Below, piece after piece: positions 43,060-53,031 of a stretch of 64,000 nt of DNA (the stretch's first letter is position 1; every line of letters begins with the position of its first letter). The notes under the pieces are model-generated. The model saw nothing but the letters and a program-made list of their open reading frames with translations, was not told where the DNA came from and ran no database searches. Location of the stretch: NCBI RefSeq assembly GCF_000304315.1, contig NC_018485.1, forward strand, positions 466,501 through 530,500, given 5' to 3'. This stretch comes from Methylocystis sp. SC2. Lineage in GTDB: Bacteria > Pseudomonadota > Alphaproteobacteria > Rhizobiales > Beijerinckiaceae. The position numbers and the translations under genes are program-made.

Positions 43060-43704
43060 TCAGTCGCGCTCATTTTGTGGCAGGCACCATTCCTCCCTCC
43101 GAGCGGACAGGCTCCACTCCTTCCAGGACGCAAGCGATTTGATTGTGCGCATATAATGCTGCGCTTCATCCGACACGGAGACCATGTAGCTTTCGAATCG
43201 CTGGACGACGGGCGCAAACATGGCGTCGGCGGCGCCAAATCGCCCGAAAAGAAATGGCCCGCCGTAACGCGCCAGCGCGTCTCGCCACGCCGCGCCGATG
43301 CGGTCGGCGTCGGCGCGGGCCGCCTCCGTCAATGAGGCCGGCCGCGGCGATCGACCGAAATTCATCGGGCATTCGCTGCGCAGCGCCGCGAAGCCCGAGT
43401 GCATCTCGCAGGCAAGCGCCCGCGCATGAGCGCGGGTTTCTCTGTCTTGAGGCCAGATGAGAAGATTGGGATATAGGTCGGCGAGATATTCGACGATCGC
43501 CAGCGAATCCCAGACGTTCGTGTCGCCGTCGCGCAGGATCGGAACCTTCCCCGCGGGAGAATGCGCGAGAAGCGCGCTTTTAGATTCCTCACGGTAGAGC
43601 GGGATGACGACCTCCTCGAAAGGAAGACGAAACTCCTTCATCAAAATCCATGGCCGCATCGACCAGGAAGAATAGCGCTTGTTGCCGATGACGAGTTTGA
43701 GCAT
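43060..43704 (-). CDS. Glutathione S-transferase
   Basis: This 214-residue cytoplasmic enzyme has an N-terminal thioredoxin-like domain (LKLVIGNKRYSSWSMRPWIL, with Ser in the SSWSMRPW position, then SPAGKVPILRDGDTNVWDSLAI). An all-helical C-terminal domain follows. KVPIL and the following Asp-Ser are the glutathione gamma-glutamyl contacts. The ATG at 43704 has GGAGG eight bases upstream and is preferred over the one at 43719. A terminator follows the gene, and another separates it from hppA. Confidence 0.9.
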   Translation of the reverse strand: MLKLVIGNKRYSSWSMRPWILMKEFRLPFEEVVIPLYREESKSALLAHSPAGKVPILRDGDTNVWDSLAIVEYLADLYPNLLIWPQDRETRAHARALACEMHSGFAALRSECPMNFGRSPRPASLTEAARADADRIGAAWRDALARYGGPFLFGRFGAADAMFAPVVQRFESYMVSVSDEAQHYMRTIKSLASWKEWSLSARREEWCLPQNERD

Positions 43705-43731
43705 CGACCGATCCTCCATCTACCCTAAATG

Positions 43732-43757
43732 AAAAAGGCGGGGTTTCCCCCGCCTTT
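43732..43757 (-). terminator. Intrinsic terminator of hppA
   Basis: On the minus strand AAAGGCGGGG, a GAAA tetraloop and CCCCGCCTTT form a 10-bp stem followed by further T residues and C. It sits about 30 bases after the hppA stop, the clearest Rho-independent terminator in the window. Confidence 0.9.
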
Positions 43758-43787
43758 GCGTGTTCGTCGCTGCCGCGCCGTTCAGCC

Positions 43788-45968
43788 TCAGTGCGCCAGG
43801 ATCGCCAGCATCAGCAGCGCCACGATATTGGTGATCTTGATCGCCGGATTCACGGCGGGGCCGGCGGTGTCCTTATAGGGGTCGCCGACCGTGTCGCCGG
43901 TCACCGCCGCCTTATGGGCCTCTGAGCCCTTCTCATGCTTGACGCCATCCTTGTCGATAAAGCCGTCTTCGAAGGATTTCTTCGCATTGTCCCAGGCGCC
44001 GCCGCCCGATGTCATCGAAATGGCGACGAACAGCCCATTGACGATGACGCCCAGCAGCAACGCGCCCAGCGCCGCGAAGGCGTTGGCCTTGCCGCCGAGG
44101 ATCCAGGCGACGACGAAGGCGACGATCGGCGCCAGCACCGGCAGCAGCGAGGGCACGATCATTTCCTTGATCGCCGCCTGCGTCAGCATGTCGACGGCGC
44201 GGCCGTAATCCGGCCGGTCCGTGCCCGCCATGATGCCGGGCTTTTCCTTGAACTGCCGGCGCACCTCGACGACCACCGAGCCGGCGGCGCGGCCGACCGC
44301 CGTCATGGCGATGCCGCCGAAGAGATAGGGAATGAGGCCGCCGAAGAGAAGGCCGGCGACGACGTAAGGGTTCGACAGGTCGAAATCCACCTTCGTGACG
44401 CCCTTAAAGAACGGCACGCCGTCATCGATGAAATGCTTCAGATCGTTCGTATAGGCGGCGAAGAGCACCAGCGCGCCGAGGCCCGCCGAGCCGATGGCGT
44501 AGCCCTTGGTGACCGCTTTCGTGGTGTTGCCCACGGCGTCGAGCGCGTCGGTGTTGCGACGCACCTCTTTCGGCAGGCCCGCCATTTCAGCGATGCCGCC
44601 GGCGTTGTCGGTGACGGGGCCGAAGGCGTCGAGCGCCACGACCATGCCGGCGAGGCCGAGCATCGTCGTCACCGCGATCGCCGTGCCATAGAGGCCGCCG
44701 AGCTCATAGGTGAGGATGATGCCGAGCACGATGACGAGCGCCGGGGCCGCCGTCGATTCAAGCGATACGGCGAGGCCCTGGATGACATTGGTGCCGTGGC
44801 CGGTCACCGACGCCTGAGCGATCGACACCACCGGACGCTTGCCGGTGCCGGTGTAATATTCGGTGATGTAGACGATGGCGCCCGTGACGATCAGGCCCAG
44901 CACCCCGGAGAGGAACAGGCCGTAGCCGTGAATGGCTTCGCCATTCGCCTTGCCGATCTCGCCCCAGCCGACGGTAAAGGTCGTCGCCAGGAAGAGCCCG
45001 CCGACCGACAGCGCGCCCGCGGCGATGAGGCCCTTGTAAAGCGCGCCCATGATGGAGTCGTCGATGCCGAGCTGCTTGAAATAGGGCGCGGCGAATTTGC
45101 CCCATGCGGTGTCGTCGTCGCCCATCTTCACGAAATAGGTGCCGGCAATCGAGGTGAGGATCGACAGGCCGCCGATCGCGAGCGGATAGATCATCGCCGA
45201 CGACAGTCCTTCCTGACCGGCGAAGAAGATCGAGGCGAGCACCATGGTGGCCACGACCGTCACCGCATAGGTCTCGAAGAGGTCGGCCGCCATGCCGGCG
45301 CAGTCGCCGACATTGTCGCCGACATTGTCGGCGATCGTGGCGGGATTGCGTGGGTCGTCCTCGGGAATGCCGGCCTCGACCTTGCCGACGAGGTCGGCGC
45401 CGACGTCAGCGCCCTTGGTGAAGATGCCGCCGCCAAGACGGGCGAAAATCGAGATCAGCGACCCGCCAAAGCCGAGCGCCACGAGCGCGTCGACGACAGT
45501 GCGATCCGAGAGCGCATAGCCGAGGAACCAGGTCAGGATCGCGTAATAGACGGCGACGCCAAGCAGCGCGAGGCCGGCGACAAGAAGTCCGGTGACCGCG
45601 CCGGCCTTGAAGGCGATGTCGAGGCCGCCGGCGAGCGATTTCGTCGCCGCCTGCGCCGTGCGGACATTGGCGCGCACCGAGACGTTCATGCCGATATAGC
45701 CGGCCGCGCCGGAGAGCACCGCGCCGAGCAGGAAGCCGAAGGCCACCGCCCAACCGAGCAGAATGACGAGGATGACGAAGATCACGCCGCCAACCATGGC
45801 GATGGTTCTGTATTGGCGATTGAGATAGGCCTGCGCGCCCTCGGCCACGGCGCCCGAAATCTCCTGCATTCGGGCCGACCCCGGATCCGCCGCCAGCAAT
45901 TCCTGCGAGGTCTTCACGCCGTAGACGATAGACATCAATCCGAAGACGATGGTTAGAAACAGAACCAT
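43788..45968 (-). CDS. hppA: Proton-translocating membrane pyrophosphatase
   Basis: This 726-residue integral membrane pump hydrolyses pyrophosphate and moves H+ outward. About 16 membrane helices are visible. Catalytic segments include [20 protein letters not shown] followed by [20 protein letters not shown], and near the C-terminus [17 protein letters not shown] (here [13 protein letters not shown]) and [18 protein letters not shown]. The motif [10 protein letters not shown] has Lys where K+-dependent enzymes have Ala, so it should be K+-independent. The start at 45968 begins [17 protein letters not shown]. In methylotrophs this enzyme recovers energy from PPi. A strong terminator follows. 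Confidence 0.96.
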   Translation of the reverse strand: MVLFLTIVFGLMSIVYGVKTSQELLAADPGSARMQEISGAVAEGAQAYLNRQYRTIAMVGGVIFVILVILLGWAVAFGFLLGAVLSGAAGYIGMNVSVRANVRTAQAATKSLAGGLDIAFKAGAVTGLLVAGLALLGVAVYYAILTWFLGYALSDRTVVDALVALGFGGSLISIFARLGGGIFTKGADVGADLVGKVEAGIPEDDPRNPATIADNVGDNVGDCAGMAADLFETYAVTVVATMVLASIFFAGQEGLSSAMIYPLAIGGLSILTSIAGTYFVKMGDDDTAWGKFAAPYFKQLGIDDSIMGALYKGLIAAGALSVGGLFLATTFTVGWGEIGKANGEAIHGYGLFLSGVLGLIVTGAIVYITEYYTGTGKRPVVSIAQASVTGHGTNVIQGLAVSLESTAAPALVIVLGIILTYELGGLYGTAIAVTTMLGLAGMVVALDAFGPVTDNAGGIAEMAGLPKEVRRNTDALDAVGNTTKAVTKGYAIGSAGLGALVLFAAYTNDLKHFIDDGVPFFKGVTKVDFDLSNPYVVAGLLFGGLIPYLFGGIAMTAVGRAAGSVVVEVRRQFKEKPGIMAGTDRPDYGRAVDMLTQAAIKEMIVPSLLPVLAPIVAFVVAWILGGKANAFAALGALLLGVIVNGLFVAISMTSGGGAWDNAKKSFEDGFIDKDGVKHEKGSEAHKAAVTGDTVGDPYKDTAGPAVNPAIKITNIVALLMLAILAH

Positions 45969-46154
45969 TTTGGCTTCGCCTTTTCGTTCTTCGACCCCGA
46001 ATTGGCCGAATTGGTCGCGTCGCCGCGAACGGAGTCGCGCAACAAAAAAAGGAGCAGCGGCCCCGCCGAGCGAATCGGGCGGGGACAGCAGCTTTCCAGC
46101 GGGCTTTCTGCCAGAAACGTGGCCGCGCGGCAATGCTGCGCGACGCCGTATTCT

Positions 46155-47105
46155 TCAGAAGTGTTGGAAGGACAATTTTTTGAAAGAAACCGGCTTTTTG
46201 TGAGCGTCGCGCCAAACCGGCGGGGCGCTTCCCGCTACAAATTCGCCGATCCGACAGGCGGGCGCGGCAGGCGGCGCCCGGCATGCTGCGGCGATGAGGA
46301 TTTCATAGTCGTCGCCGCCGGTTATCGCCGTTTCGAATAAGGCGGGATCGATGCCGATGGCCTCCCGCGCGGCCTTCGACAATGGCGCGGAGGCGAGGTC
46401 GACGACCGCGCTCACGCCGGACGCGCGGCAAAGCTTGGCGAGGTCGCCCGCGAGTCCGTCGGAAATGTCCATGGCGGCGCTGGCGTTGGCGCAAAGCCAC
46501 GCCGAAAGATCGACGCGCGGCTGCGGCAGCAGATAGCGCCCGATCAGATAGTCGCGCGCCTCATCGGACAGTCGTCGCGCCAGCGCCGGGTCGCGGCGCA
46601 GCGCAAGACCCAGCGCCGCGTCGCCGATCGGTCCCGAGACGAAGATGGCGTCTCCAGGCTTCGCGCCGGTGCGGGGCACGAAACGCGGCGCGCGCCCGAG
46701 CGCCGTAATCGAAATGGTCAGCGGACCTGGCGTCGCCCCCGTGTCCCCGCCGATGAGCGGCGCGCCATAGGCGCGGGCGTCCTCGGCGAGCCCGGCGGCG
46801 AAAGCGTCGAGCCAGTCGTTGGTCCAGTCGGCGGGCAATGCGAGGCCCAACAAAAAGCCGATCGGCTCGGCGCCCTTGGCGGCGAGATCGGAGAGATTGA
46901 CGCGCAGCGCCTTCTTGGCGATCAGCGCCGGCGCGTCGTCTGCAAAAAAATGCACCCCGGCGACGATCATGTCGGTGGTGACGACGAGCGGCGCGCTTTG
47001 CGGAGGGAGAAGCGCGGCGTCGTCCTTCAGCCCCAGCGCCGCCGCGCCCGCGATCGGCGCGAAGATGCGGGCGATGATGTCGTCTTCGCTATAGCGTTGC
47101 GGCAT
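46155..47105 (-). CDS. thiL: Thiamine-monophosphate kinase
   Basis: This 316-residue cytoplasmic enzyme makes thiamine diphosphate, the active cofactor. Motifs are SEDDIIARIFAPI at the N-terminus, LKDDAALL (metal Asp pair), VVTTDMIVAGVHF, VNLSDLAAKGAEPIGFLLGL, GGDTGATPGPLTISITALG and AAMDISDGLAGDLAKLC. The family's usual length is about 320. It is the last gene of the nrdR-ribD-ribE-ribH-nusB-thiL series. A repeat element separates it from nusB. Confidence 0.94.
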   Translation of the reverse strand: MPQRYSEDDIIARIFAPIAGAAALGLKDDAALLPPQSAPLVVTTDMIVAGVHFFADDAPALIAKKALRVNLSDLAAKGAEPIGFLLGLALPADWTNDWLDAFAAGLAEDARAYGAPLIGGDTGATPGPLTISITALGRAPRFVPRTGAKPGDAIFVSGPIGDAALGLALRRDPALARRLSDEARDYLIGRYLLPQPRVDLSAWLCANASAAMDISDGLAGDLAKLCRASGVSAVVDLASAPLSKAAREAIGIDPALFETAITGGDDYEILIAAACRAPPAAPACRIGEFVAGSAPPVWRDAHKKPVSFKKLSFQHF

Positions 47106-47119
47106 GCGGAAGCCTTCCA

Positions 47120-47200
47120 CTGCCCGCGAAGCGGGGTCGGGTGAGGGCCCTCATCCGTCGTCACTTCGTGACGACACCTTCTCCCGCAAGCGGGAGAAGG
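47120..47200. repeat. Mosaic palindromic intergenic element (nusB-thiL gap)
   Basis: This element contains GGGTGAGGGCCCTCATCCGT, then a GTCGTCAC/GTGACGAC hairpin, then a CCTTCTCCCGC/GCGGGAGAAGG hairpin at 47177-47200. The same building blocks occur at 63269-63380, and related pieces at 48169-48310. Confidence 0.7.
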
Positions 47201-47212
47201 AAGAAACAAATT

Positions 47213-47665
47213 CTAACTCAGCTCCTCGGCGCGCTCCTCATGCGCGATCCTGTCGAGCACGGCGTTCACCATCCCCGACTCGGTCGGTCCGAAAAAGGCG
47301 CCGGCGACGTCGACATATTCCTTGATAACGACGCGCGCCGGAACGTCCTTGCGCGAGCGCAGCTCATAGGCGCCGGCGCGCAGGGCGGCGCGCATGACCG
47401 ACTCCAACCGCGACAGCGGCCAGCCGCCGGACAGCGCGCGATCGATCTGCCGGTCGATGGCGACCTGATCGGTGAGCACGCCTTGCAGCACGTCGCGAAA
47501 AAAAGCGGGGTCCGCCGGCTTATATTGCGCGCCTTCGATCTCGCGCCCGATCCAGTGAGACTCGAACTCGGCGAAAATCTCGTTGAGTCCTTTGCCGGCG
47601 ACTTCCATTTGATACAGCGCCTGCACGATCGCCAGACGCGACGCCGAGCGTTGATCGACGCTCAT
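47213..47665 (-). CDS. nusB: Transcription antitermination protein NusB
   Basis: This 150-residue RNA-binding protein joins NusE (S10) on boxA RNA in rRNA antitermination. Family pattern: RSASRLAIVQALYQMEVAGK at the N-terminus, LSRLESVMRAALRAGAYELR in the middle and PARVVIKEYVDVAGAFFGPT and NAVLDRIAHE at the end. It overlaps ribH by four bases, so the two are coupled, the usual arrangement in alphaproteobacteria. Confidence 0.94.
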   Translation of the reverse strand: MSVDQRSASRLAIVQALYQMEVAGKGLNEIFAEFESHWIGREIEGAQYKPADPAFFRDVLQGVLTDQVAIDRQIDRALSGGWPLSRLESVMRAALRAGAYELRSRKDVPARVVIKEYVDVAGAFFGPTESGMVNAVLDRIAHEERAEELS

Positions 47666-48144
47666 ACGACGCCCCGTTTGAGGCGCACGAGCGCGAGCGC
47701 CGCGCGCGCGGCGTCGGCGCCCTTGTCGCCCTGCTTGGGATCGGCGCGCACGATCGCCTGCGCCTCATTCTCGACAGTGAGCACGCCATTGCCGAGCGGC
47801 AGGCGGCGCGAGACGGAAAGATTCATCAGCGCCCGCGTGCTTTCATTGGCGACAAGTTCGAAATGATAGGTCTCGCCGCGGATGACGCAGCCGAGCGCAA
47901 CGACTCCATCATATGGCGCGCCGGCAAGCTCCGCATCGTCCAGCGCGATCGCGGCCGCTGTGGCGATTTCCAGCGCGCCGGGGACTTCGATCACCGTCGC
48001 CTGCGCCTGCAGCGCGCGCAACGCGTCAAGCGCGCCGTTACGCAGCATCGCGACAATGTGGGCGTTGAACTTCGTCGTGACGACGAGAATGCGCGCGCCG
48101 GGAACGGGCGCAGAGTCAGCGTCGTCGGGTGCAAAACCAGCCAT
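47662..48144 (-). CDS. ribH: 6,7-dimethyl-8-ribityllumazine synthase
   Basis: This 160-residue enzyme carries out the penultimate step of riboflavin synthesis, assembling as an icosahedral or pentameric shell. Motifs: ILVVTTKFNAHIVAMLRNGA, VIEVPGALEIATAAAIAL, DGVVALGCVIRGETYHFELV (catalytic His) and LPLGNGVLTVENEAQAI. A repeat-rich gap of 224 bases separates it from ribE. Its stop overlaps nusB. Confidence 0.95.
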   Translation of the reverse strand: MAGFAPDDADSAPVPGARILVVTTKFNAHIVAMLRNGALDALRALQAQATVIEVPGALEIATAAAIALDDAELAGAPYDGVVALGCVIRGETYHFELVANESTRALMNLSVSRRLPLGNGVLTVENEAQAIVRADPKQGDKGADAARAALALVRLKRGVV

Positions 48145-48168
48145 GGGGACTCCAGGAATGCGTGCAAC

Positions 48169-48310
48169 CCTCTCCCATCGGGAGAGGTCAGGGCGGTCGG
48201 GTGAAGGGCTTCCTCATCCTGAGCAGCGTGCGCAGCACGCGTCTCGAAGGACGAGGAAGCCCTCCACCCGATCGCCTGCGGTCCTTCCTCTGCCAAAGGG
48301 AGAGGGTTGT
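48169..48310. repeat. Composite intergenic repeat, copy 2 of the palindrome family
   Basis: At 48206-48262 lies GGGCTTCCTCATCC paired with GGACGAGGAAGCCC (one G.T mismatch) around the core GCGTCTCGAAGGA, matching the elements at 3283-3334 and 61834-61878. It is nested between a CCTCTCCC/GGGAGAGG hairpin at 48169-48187 and a partial right copy ending near 48307. The whole lies between ribE and ribH. Confidence 0.75.
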
Positions 48311-48368
48311 CGCGCCCTTCTTTGTTCGGTGCGCCTTATCTCACAGCGCGCTGCGCCTGTCAGCTACG

Positions 48369-48971
48369 CTAACCCGCTACGCTCAATCTTGCCGCATAGC
48401 GCGCCATCAGATCGACTTCGATATTGAGCGCATCCCCTGCTCTGCGTCCGCCGAGCGTCGTAACGCTCAGCGTATGCGGAATGAGCAGCACGGAGAAGCG
48501 ATTCTCTTCGACCTCATTCACCGTCAGCGACACGCCGTCGAGCGCGACCGAGCCCTTCTTGGCGATGAAGCGCGACAGTTCTCGTGGCGCCTCTATCCAG
48601 AATTTCGACATGTCATCGAAGTCTTCGCGCGACAAAACTTTCGCGATCCCGTCGACATGACCGGTGACGATATGGCCGCCAAGTTCGTCGCCGATCTTCA
48701 AGGCGCGTTCGAGATTGATGCTGGTTCCTACAACCCATGTTCCGACTGTGGTCACCGCAAGCGTTTCGGCGGCGGCGTCGACGTCAAAAATCGTTCGCGC
48801 GCCTTCACGCGCGACGGCGACGACCGTCAGGCACACGCCCGAGCAGGCGATCGAGGCGCCTAGCGCGATGCCGTCGGCATCGTATGAACATGCGATGCGC
48901 AGGCGGCGCAATTCGCCGCGCGGCGCGATCGAAACCACTTGGCCCACATCGGTGACGATGCCGGTGAACAT
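48369..48971 (-). CDS. ribE: Riboflavin synthase alpha subunit
   Basis: This 200-residue enzyme dismutates two lumazine molecules to riboflavin. It is a duplicated barrel: repeat one starts [15 protein letters not shown] and contains IACSGVCLTVV; repeat two starts GGHIVTGHVDGIAKVL and contains VALDGVSLTVNEVEENRFSV. A conserved family end, TTLGGRRAGDALNIEVDLMA, is present. Start and stop of ribE and ribD overlap by one base (TGATG-type junction), so translation is coupled. Confidence 0.95.
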   Translation of the reverse strand: MFTGIVTDVGQVVSIAPRGELRRLRIACSYDADGIALGASIACSGVCLTVVAVAREGARTIFDVDAAAETLAVTTVGTWVVGTSINLERALKIGDELGGHIVTGHVDGIAKVLSREDFDDMSKFWIEAPRELSRFIAKKGSVALDGVSLTVNEVEENRFSVLLIPHTLSVTTLGGRRAGDALNIEVDLMARYAARLSVAG

Positions 48972-50101
48972 CAGTCGACCCGCGCGTAACGGGTCATCGC
49001 GTCGGCGCCGAGCGCGCGCGTTTCGATCAAACGGTAACGCGAGTCGTCTTCGAGCGCGGCGCGCGCCGCCGGAGTCAGCGCCGGGCGCCCTGCCCGCCCC
49101 AAGGGTTTGACGGCCGTGTGCAGAATCACTTCATCGGCAAGCTCGGCGGCGAGCAGGCTTTCGGCGACGCGCGGTCCGCCTTCGCTGAAGACGCGGGTGA
49201 CGCCGCGATCGGCGAGAAGTCTGAGCGCGCTCATCAGATCGATGACGCCGTCCCGCGTCGCGACGCGGACGACCTCCGCGCCAGTGGCGTCTTCAAACGC
49301 TTTGGCCGCTTCATCGGCGACGGCCGCTCCGGCGATCACGAGCAGCGGCGTTTCGCGCGCCGTCGACGCCAGGCGCGATCGCGGCGAGAGCGACAGTTTC
49401 TCGTCGAGGACAAGACGAAGCGGCTTATATTGTTGCATCCCCGGCAGGCGCACGGTCATCAGCGGATCGTCGTCGCGCGCCGTGCCGGCGCCGATCATGA
49501 TCGCGTCATGCAGCGATCGCTGCACATGGGTGAAGGCGTCGGCGACAGGTCCGGTGATATGGAGGCGCGGATCATGCGCGGCGCCGGCGGCGTAGCCGTC
49601 AGCCGTCCGCGCGAGCTTGAGCGTAATCATCGGGCGGCGACGGGTGACACGCAAAATATGCCCAAGATGATCGGCGCGCGCAGCGGCGGCGCCGGGACCG
49701 ACGAGGACTTCAATTCCGGCGTTGCGCAGCCGCGCATGGCCGTCGCCGGAGACGCGCGGGTCGGGGTCCTCCAGCGCGGTGACGACGCGGGCGACGCCGC
49801 CGGCGATGATCGAGTCGACGCAAGGCGGCGTCGCCCCATGATGCGCGCAGGGCTCCAGCGTCACGTAAAGCGTTGCGCCGCGCGCCGCCTCGCCCGCCGC
49901 GGCCATGGCGATCGCCTCGGCGTGCGGGCGCCCGCCGGGCGCGGTCCAGCCGCGCGCGATGACGACCCCGTCGCGCACGAGCAGCGCGCCGACCGCCGGA
50001 TTGGGCGCGGCGCGGCCCAGATTGCGCCGCCCAAGCGCCAACGCCGCCGCCATATAGGCGTCGTCGGTCGCAGTCTGGGGAAAGGCTTCGCGGATCGTCA
50101 T
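48971..50101 (-). CDS. ribD: Bifunctional riboflavin deaminase/reductase RibD
   Basis: This 376-residue enzyme carries out two early steps of riboflavin synthesis. The N-terminal deaminase has zinc motifs [20 protein letters not shown], then [20 protein letters not shown]. The C-terminal reductase has [38 protein letters not shown] and [20 protein letters not shown] for NADPH and substrate. The start overlaps nrdR by four bases. Confidence 0.95.
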   Translation of the reverse strand: MTIREAFPQTATDDAYMAAALALGRRNLGRAAPNPAVGALLVRDGVVIARGWTAPGGRPHAEAIAMAAAGEAARGATLYVTLEPCAHHGATPPCVDSIIAGGVARVVTALEDPDPRVSGDGHARLRNAGIEVLVGPGAAAARADHLGHILRVTRRRPMITLKLARTADGYAAGAAHDPRLHITGPVADAFTHVQRSLHDAIMIGAGTARDDDPLMTVRLPGMQQYKPLRLVLDEKLSLSPRSRLASTARETPLLVIAGAAVADEAAKAFEDATGAEVVRVATRDGVIDLMSALRLLADRGVTRVFSEGGPRVAESLLAAELADEVILHTAVKPLGRAGRPALTPAARAALEDDSRYRLIETRALGADAMTRYARVD

Positions 50102-50598
50102 GCCTTCTCGGAGTCGTCGGCGTCCGCTGCAAGAGCCGCGCCGTCGCCGCCGCTCTCCAATTCATCGATCACCGCGGAGAAGTCGCGGACCTCGCGAAAA
50201 TCTCGATAGACCGAAGCGAAGCGCACAAAGGCGACGGCGTCGAGCGAACGCAGGCCTTCGATGACCAATTCGCCGATGCGCTGGCTTTCCACTTCGACTT
50301 CGCCCAGGCTCTCGAGTTGGCGCACGATGCCGGAAATCATCTGCTCGACGCGTTCCGGCTCGACCGGGCGCTTGCGCAAAGCGATCTCGACCGAACGGGT
50401 CAGCTTGTCGCGATCGAAGGGCGCGCGCTTGCCCGACTTCTTCACGACGATGATTTCGCGCAGCTGCACGCGCTCGAACGTCGTGAAGCGGCCGCCGCAG
50501 GTCGGGCAGACGCGGCGCCGGCGTATGCAGGACGAATCCTCGGCAGGACGCGAGTCCTTCACCTGCGTGTCGGCGGAGCCGCAATAGGGACAGCGCAT
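50098..50598 (-). CDS. nrdR: Transcriptional repressor NrdR
   Basis: This 166-residue nucleotide-sensing repressor of ribonucleotide reductase genes has a zinc ribbon with Cys3, Cys6, Cys31 and Cys34 ([18 protein letters not shown] and [16 protein letters not shown]). It is followed by an ATP-cone ([40 protein letters not shown]). The C-terminal acidic tail is slightly longer than usual. The start at 50598 is set by the conserved MRCPYC. It heads the riboflavin operon, a common alphaproteobacterial order. Confidence 0.94.
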   Translation of the reverse strand: MRCPYCGSADTQVKDSRPAEDSSCIRRRRVCPTCGGRFTTFERVQLREIIVVKKSGKRAPFDRDKLTRSVEIALRKRPVEPERVEQMISGIVRQLESLGEVEVESQRIGELVIEGLRSLDAVAFVRFASVYRDFREVRDFSAVIDELESGGDGAALAADADDSEKA

Positions 50599-50624
50599 CA
50601 GTCGTCCTTCGAGCTGCGCGCGAT

Positions 50625-50753
50625 ACCCTCCCCTCGAGGGGGAGGGTCGAGCCCGCGCAGCGGGGTCGGGGTGGGGCGACAAACCAACTCGACTCGGGTT
50701 TCACCCCCTCCCGGTCGCCTCCGGCGACCGACCTCCCCCCTCAAGGGGGAGGT
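50625..50753. repeat. Palindromic intergenic element (nrdR-glyA gap)
   Basis: Three hairpins fill the gap: CCCTCCCC/GGGGGAGGG at 50625-50647, GGTCGCC/GGCGACC at 50713-50729 and ACCTCCCCC/GGGGGAGGT at 50731-50753. The flanking AGCGGGGTCGGGGTGGGG phrase resembles the GCGGGGTCGGGTGAGGG phrase near 47130. It may also end the glyA transcript. Confidence 0.6.
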
Positions 50754-50764
50754 GGCGCGCCCGA

Positions 50765-52039
50765 TCAATAGATCGGGAACTTCGCGGTGAGCGCGTGAAC
50801 CTTATCCTTCACCGCCGCTTCCGTCGCGGCGTTGCCTTCTTCGCCCTTCGAGGAGAGGCCGTCGAGCACTTCGACGATCATCCGCCCGACCTCTTTGAAC
50901 TCGTTCTGGCCGAAGCCGCGCGACGTCGCCGCCGGCGAGCCGAGACGAATGCCCGAAGTGACGAAGGGCTTTTCCGGATCGAAGGGAATGCCGTTCTTGT
51001 TGCAGGTGATATGCGCGCGGCCGAGCGCGGCTTCCGCCGCCTTGCCGGTGATCTTCTTGGGGCGCAGATCGACGAGCATCAGATGGTTGTCGGTGCCGCC
51101 CGAAACGATCGCGAGGCCGGCGTCGACCAGCGTCTGCGCGAGCGTCTGCGCATTGTCCTTGACCTGCTGCTGATACGTCTTGAACTGCGGGGTCAGCGCC
51201 TCGCCGAAGGCCACCGCCTTGCCGGCGATGACATGCATCAGCGGGCCCCCCTGCAGGCCAGGGAACACCGCTGAGTTGATCTTCTTGGCGAGGTCCTCGT
51301 CATTGGTCAGCACCATGCCGCCGCGCGGGCCGCGCAGCGTCTTATGCGTCGTGGTGGTGACGATATGGGCGTGCGGGAACGGCGACGGATGCAGTCCCGC
51401 GGCGACGAGGCCGGCGAAATGCGCCATGTCCACCATGAAATAGGCGCCCACGCTGTCGGCGATCTTGCGGAAGCCTTCGAAGTCCCAGATTCGCGAATAG
51501 CCGGAGCCGCCGGCGATGATCATCTTCGGCTTGTGCTCCTTGGCGAGCGCGGCGACCTGCTCCATGTCGATGCGCTGATCGTCCTTGCGCACCGTATAGC
51601 TCACCGGCTTGAACCAGCGGCCCGAGACGTTGACCGGCGAGCCATGCGTCAGATGACCGCCGGCGGCGAGGTCGAGGCCCATGAAGACGTCGCCCGGCTG
51701 CAGCAGCGCGAGGAACACCGACTGATTGGCCTGGGAGCCGGAGTTGGGCTGCACATTGGCGAAGCCGCAGTCGAACAGCTTCTTGGCGCGGTCAATCGCA
51801 AGATTCTCGGCGATGTCGACGAATTGGCAGCCGCCGTAATAGCGCTTTCCCGGATAGCCCTCGGCGTATTTGTTGGTGAGAACCGAGCCCTGAGCCTCCA
51901 GCACCGCCTTGGAGACAATGTTCTCCGAGGCGATCAGTTCGATCTCGTGCCTCTGGCGGCCGAGTTCGAGTTCGATCGCCTTCGCGATTTCCGGATCGGA
52001 AGCGCTGAGGGAGGCGGTGAAGAAACCGGATTGGCTCAT
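50765..52039 (-). CDS. glyA: Serine hydroxymethyltransferase
   Basis: This 424-residue PLP enzyme interconverts serine and glycine with tetrahydrofolate; in type II methanotrophs it is the entry point of the serine cycle. Motifs: [60 protein letters not shown], the PLP Lys in [20 protein letters not shown] and [17 protein letters not shown]. Length is standard. A structured leader with a terminator-like hairpin lies upstream. Confidence 0.96.
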   Translation of the reverse strand: MSQSGFFTASLSASDPEIAKAIELELGRQRHEIELIASENIVSKAVLEAQGSVLTNKYAEGYPGKRYYGGCQFVDIAENLAIDRAKKLFDCGFANVQPNSGSQANQSVFLALLQPGDVFMGLDLAAGGHLTHGSPVNVSGRWFKPVSYTVRKDDQRIDMEQVAALAKEHKPKMIIAGGSGYSRIWDFEGFRKIADSVGAYFMVDMAHFAGLVAAGLHPSPFPHAHIVTTTTHKTLRGPRGGMVLTNDEDLAKKINSAVFPGLQGGPLMHVIAGKAVAFGEALTPQFKTYQQQVKDNAQTLAQTLVDAGLAIVSGGTDNHLMLVDLRPKKITGKAAEAALGRAHITCNKNGIPFDPEKPFVTSGIRLGSPAATSRGFGQNEFKEVGRMIVEVLDGLSSKGEEGNAATEAAVKDKVHALTAKFPIY

Positions 52040-52411
52040 TGGAATGGACCTCTATGCCGAACGGCGCTGAACGAAAACAAAAACCGGCTCCCGGTCTTAA
52101 TCGGCGAAGCCGGTCCTTAGGACGCGCATCGTGAGACGCGTCGCTTATCACGGCGAGGCCGCGACGGGAAGAGCGGCAGATCGGCACGGTCTGAGGCGAA
52201 GCCAAGTCTCGCTCTGGCTAAGGAGCGGCGTTTGGTTCGGGAGGCGTTTGACCGGCCGTGCTTCGCTTGCCAGCGTCTTCGTTTCCTCAAGCGCCAAAAT
52301 GACGCATGTCGCCCTCGACCGATGGGCGAAAAACTGCGTCACCAACGCGCCATATTTTCGCTTGAAACGCGCGTTTGAATTTCAATCAGTCGTTTGAAAC
52401 GGAGGTTCGTC
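52040..52411. other. glyA leader and divergent promoter region
   Basis: This 372-base gap lies between divergent glyA and the membrane-anchored hypothetical gene at 52412. The glyA side holds a terminator-like hairpin (52083-52114) and a second inverted repeat, GACGCG/CGCGTC at 52121-52142. The remainder up to 52411 shows no coding frame that I trust. Confidence 0.5.
52083..52114 (-). promoter_or_regulatory. Terminator-like hairpin in the glyA leader (possible attenuator)
   Basis: On the minus strand ACCGGCT pairs with AGCCGGT over an 18-base loop and is followed at once by TTTTTGTTTTC, about 35 bases before the glyA start codon. A terminator inside a leader suggests attenuation or a riboswitch expression platform. 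Alternatively it ends an upstream transcript. Confidence 0.5.
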
Positions 52412-53020
52412 ATGAGCCATCATCTGGAGACAAAATTTGCCGCGCTCGGCGCCAAGTCACGCCGGCTGCTCGTCGACGCCGCGGTCTGTTTCGTCGCGAC
52501 CTGGCTCATCGCGTTCCTGCCTCCGCAATGGAAGAATGTCGAAGCGCTGAAGGAAATCGTTTTCACGACCGACCCGGTGAGCGGCAAAATCATCGACCGG
52601 ATCGAATCCGCGGAGACGGAGCGCCCATCCGTCGAGTTGAAAAACGCTTCGCCGGCGCCGGCGCTCTTCGCCGTCTATCCGCAGGAGCGCATCTCGGATT
52701 GGTCGAACGACGCCGCCGCTGAAAAGACGGAGACGATCACCGTCAGGTCGATGAAAGTCGTCGCCCAGCGCAAGTCGTCTCCGGAAAAGAGGCCCGCTGT
52801 CGAGTCGACGCCGCTGGCGCCCCCGACCGCCAACGCCGAGCCGCCCGCCTCTCACGGGTCAGTGGGCGAGAACGCGGAGCAAGCGGAACGGAGTCTGTTG
52901 GCCAAGCTCGACCCAATTGGGCTCTCATCCAAATTGGCGCCGCTGGGCCGCAAAGCCTGGAATAGCGCGGCCTCGCTCGGCGGCGCAGTGTCGAGCCTCG
53001 TCAACATCTATCCTTTTTGA
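52412..53020 (+). CDS. Membrane-anchored hypothetical protein
   Basis: This 202-residue protein has one N-terminal membrane segment (LLVDAAVCFVATWLIAFLPP) and a periplasmic or cytoplasmic domain of low complexity with Glu, Lys and Pro. The ATG at 52412 has GGAGG upstream. The next regulator gene starts just after its stop with GAGG overlapping the stop codon, so the two are probably coupled. No family is recognised. Confidence 0.6.
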   Translation: MSHHLETKFAALGAKSRRLLVDAAVCFVATWLIAFLPPQWKNVEALKEIVFTTDPVSGKIIDRIESAETERPSVELKNASPAPALFAVYPQERISDWSNDAAAEKTETITVRSMKVVAQRKSSPEKRPAVESTPLAPPTANAEPPASHGSVGENAEQAERSLLAKLDPIGLSSKLAPLGRKAWNSAASLGGAVSSLVNIYPF

Positions 53021-53031
53021 GGATCATCGCT

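Noticed and set aside
43935..45956. Very long plus-strand open frame opposite hppA
   Set aside because: It is an antisense shadow caused by GC-rich codon bias; its translation is a low-complexity Arg/Asp/Glu string, while the minus strand encodes an unmistakable pyrophosphatase.
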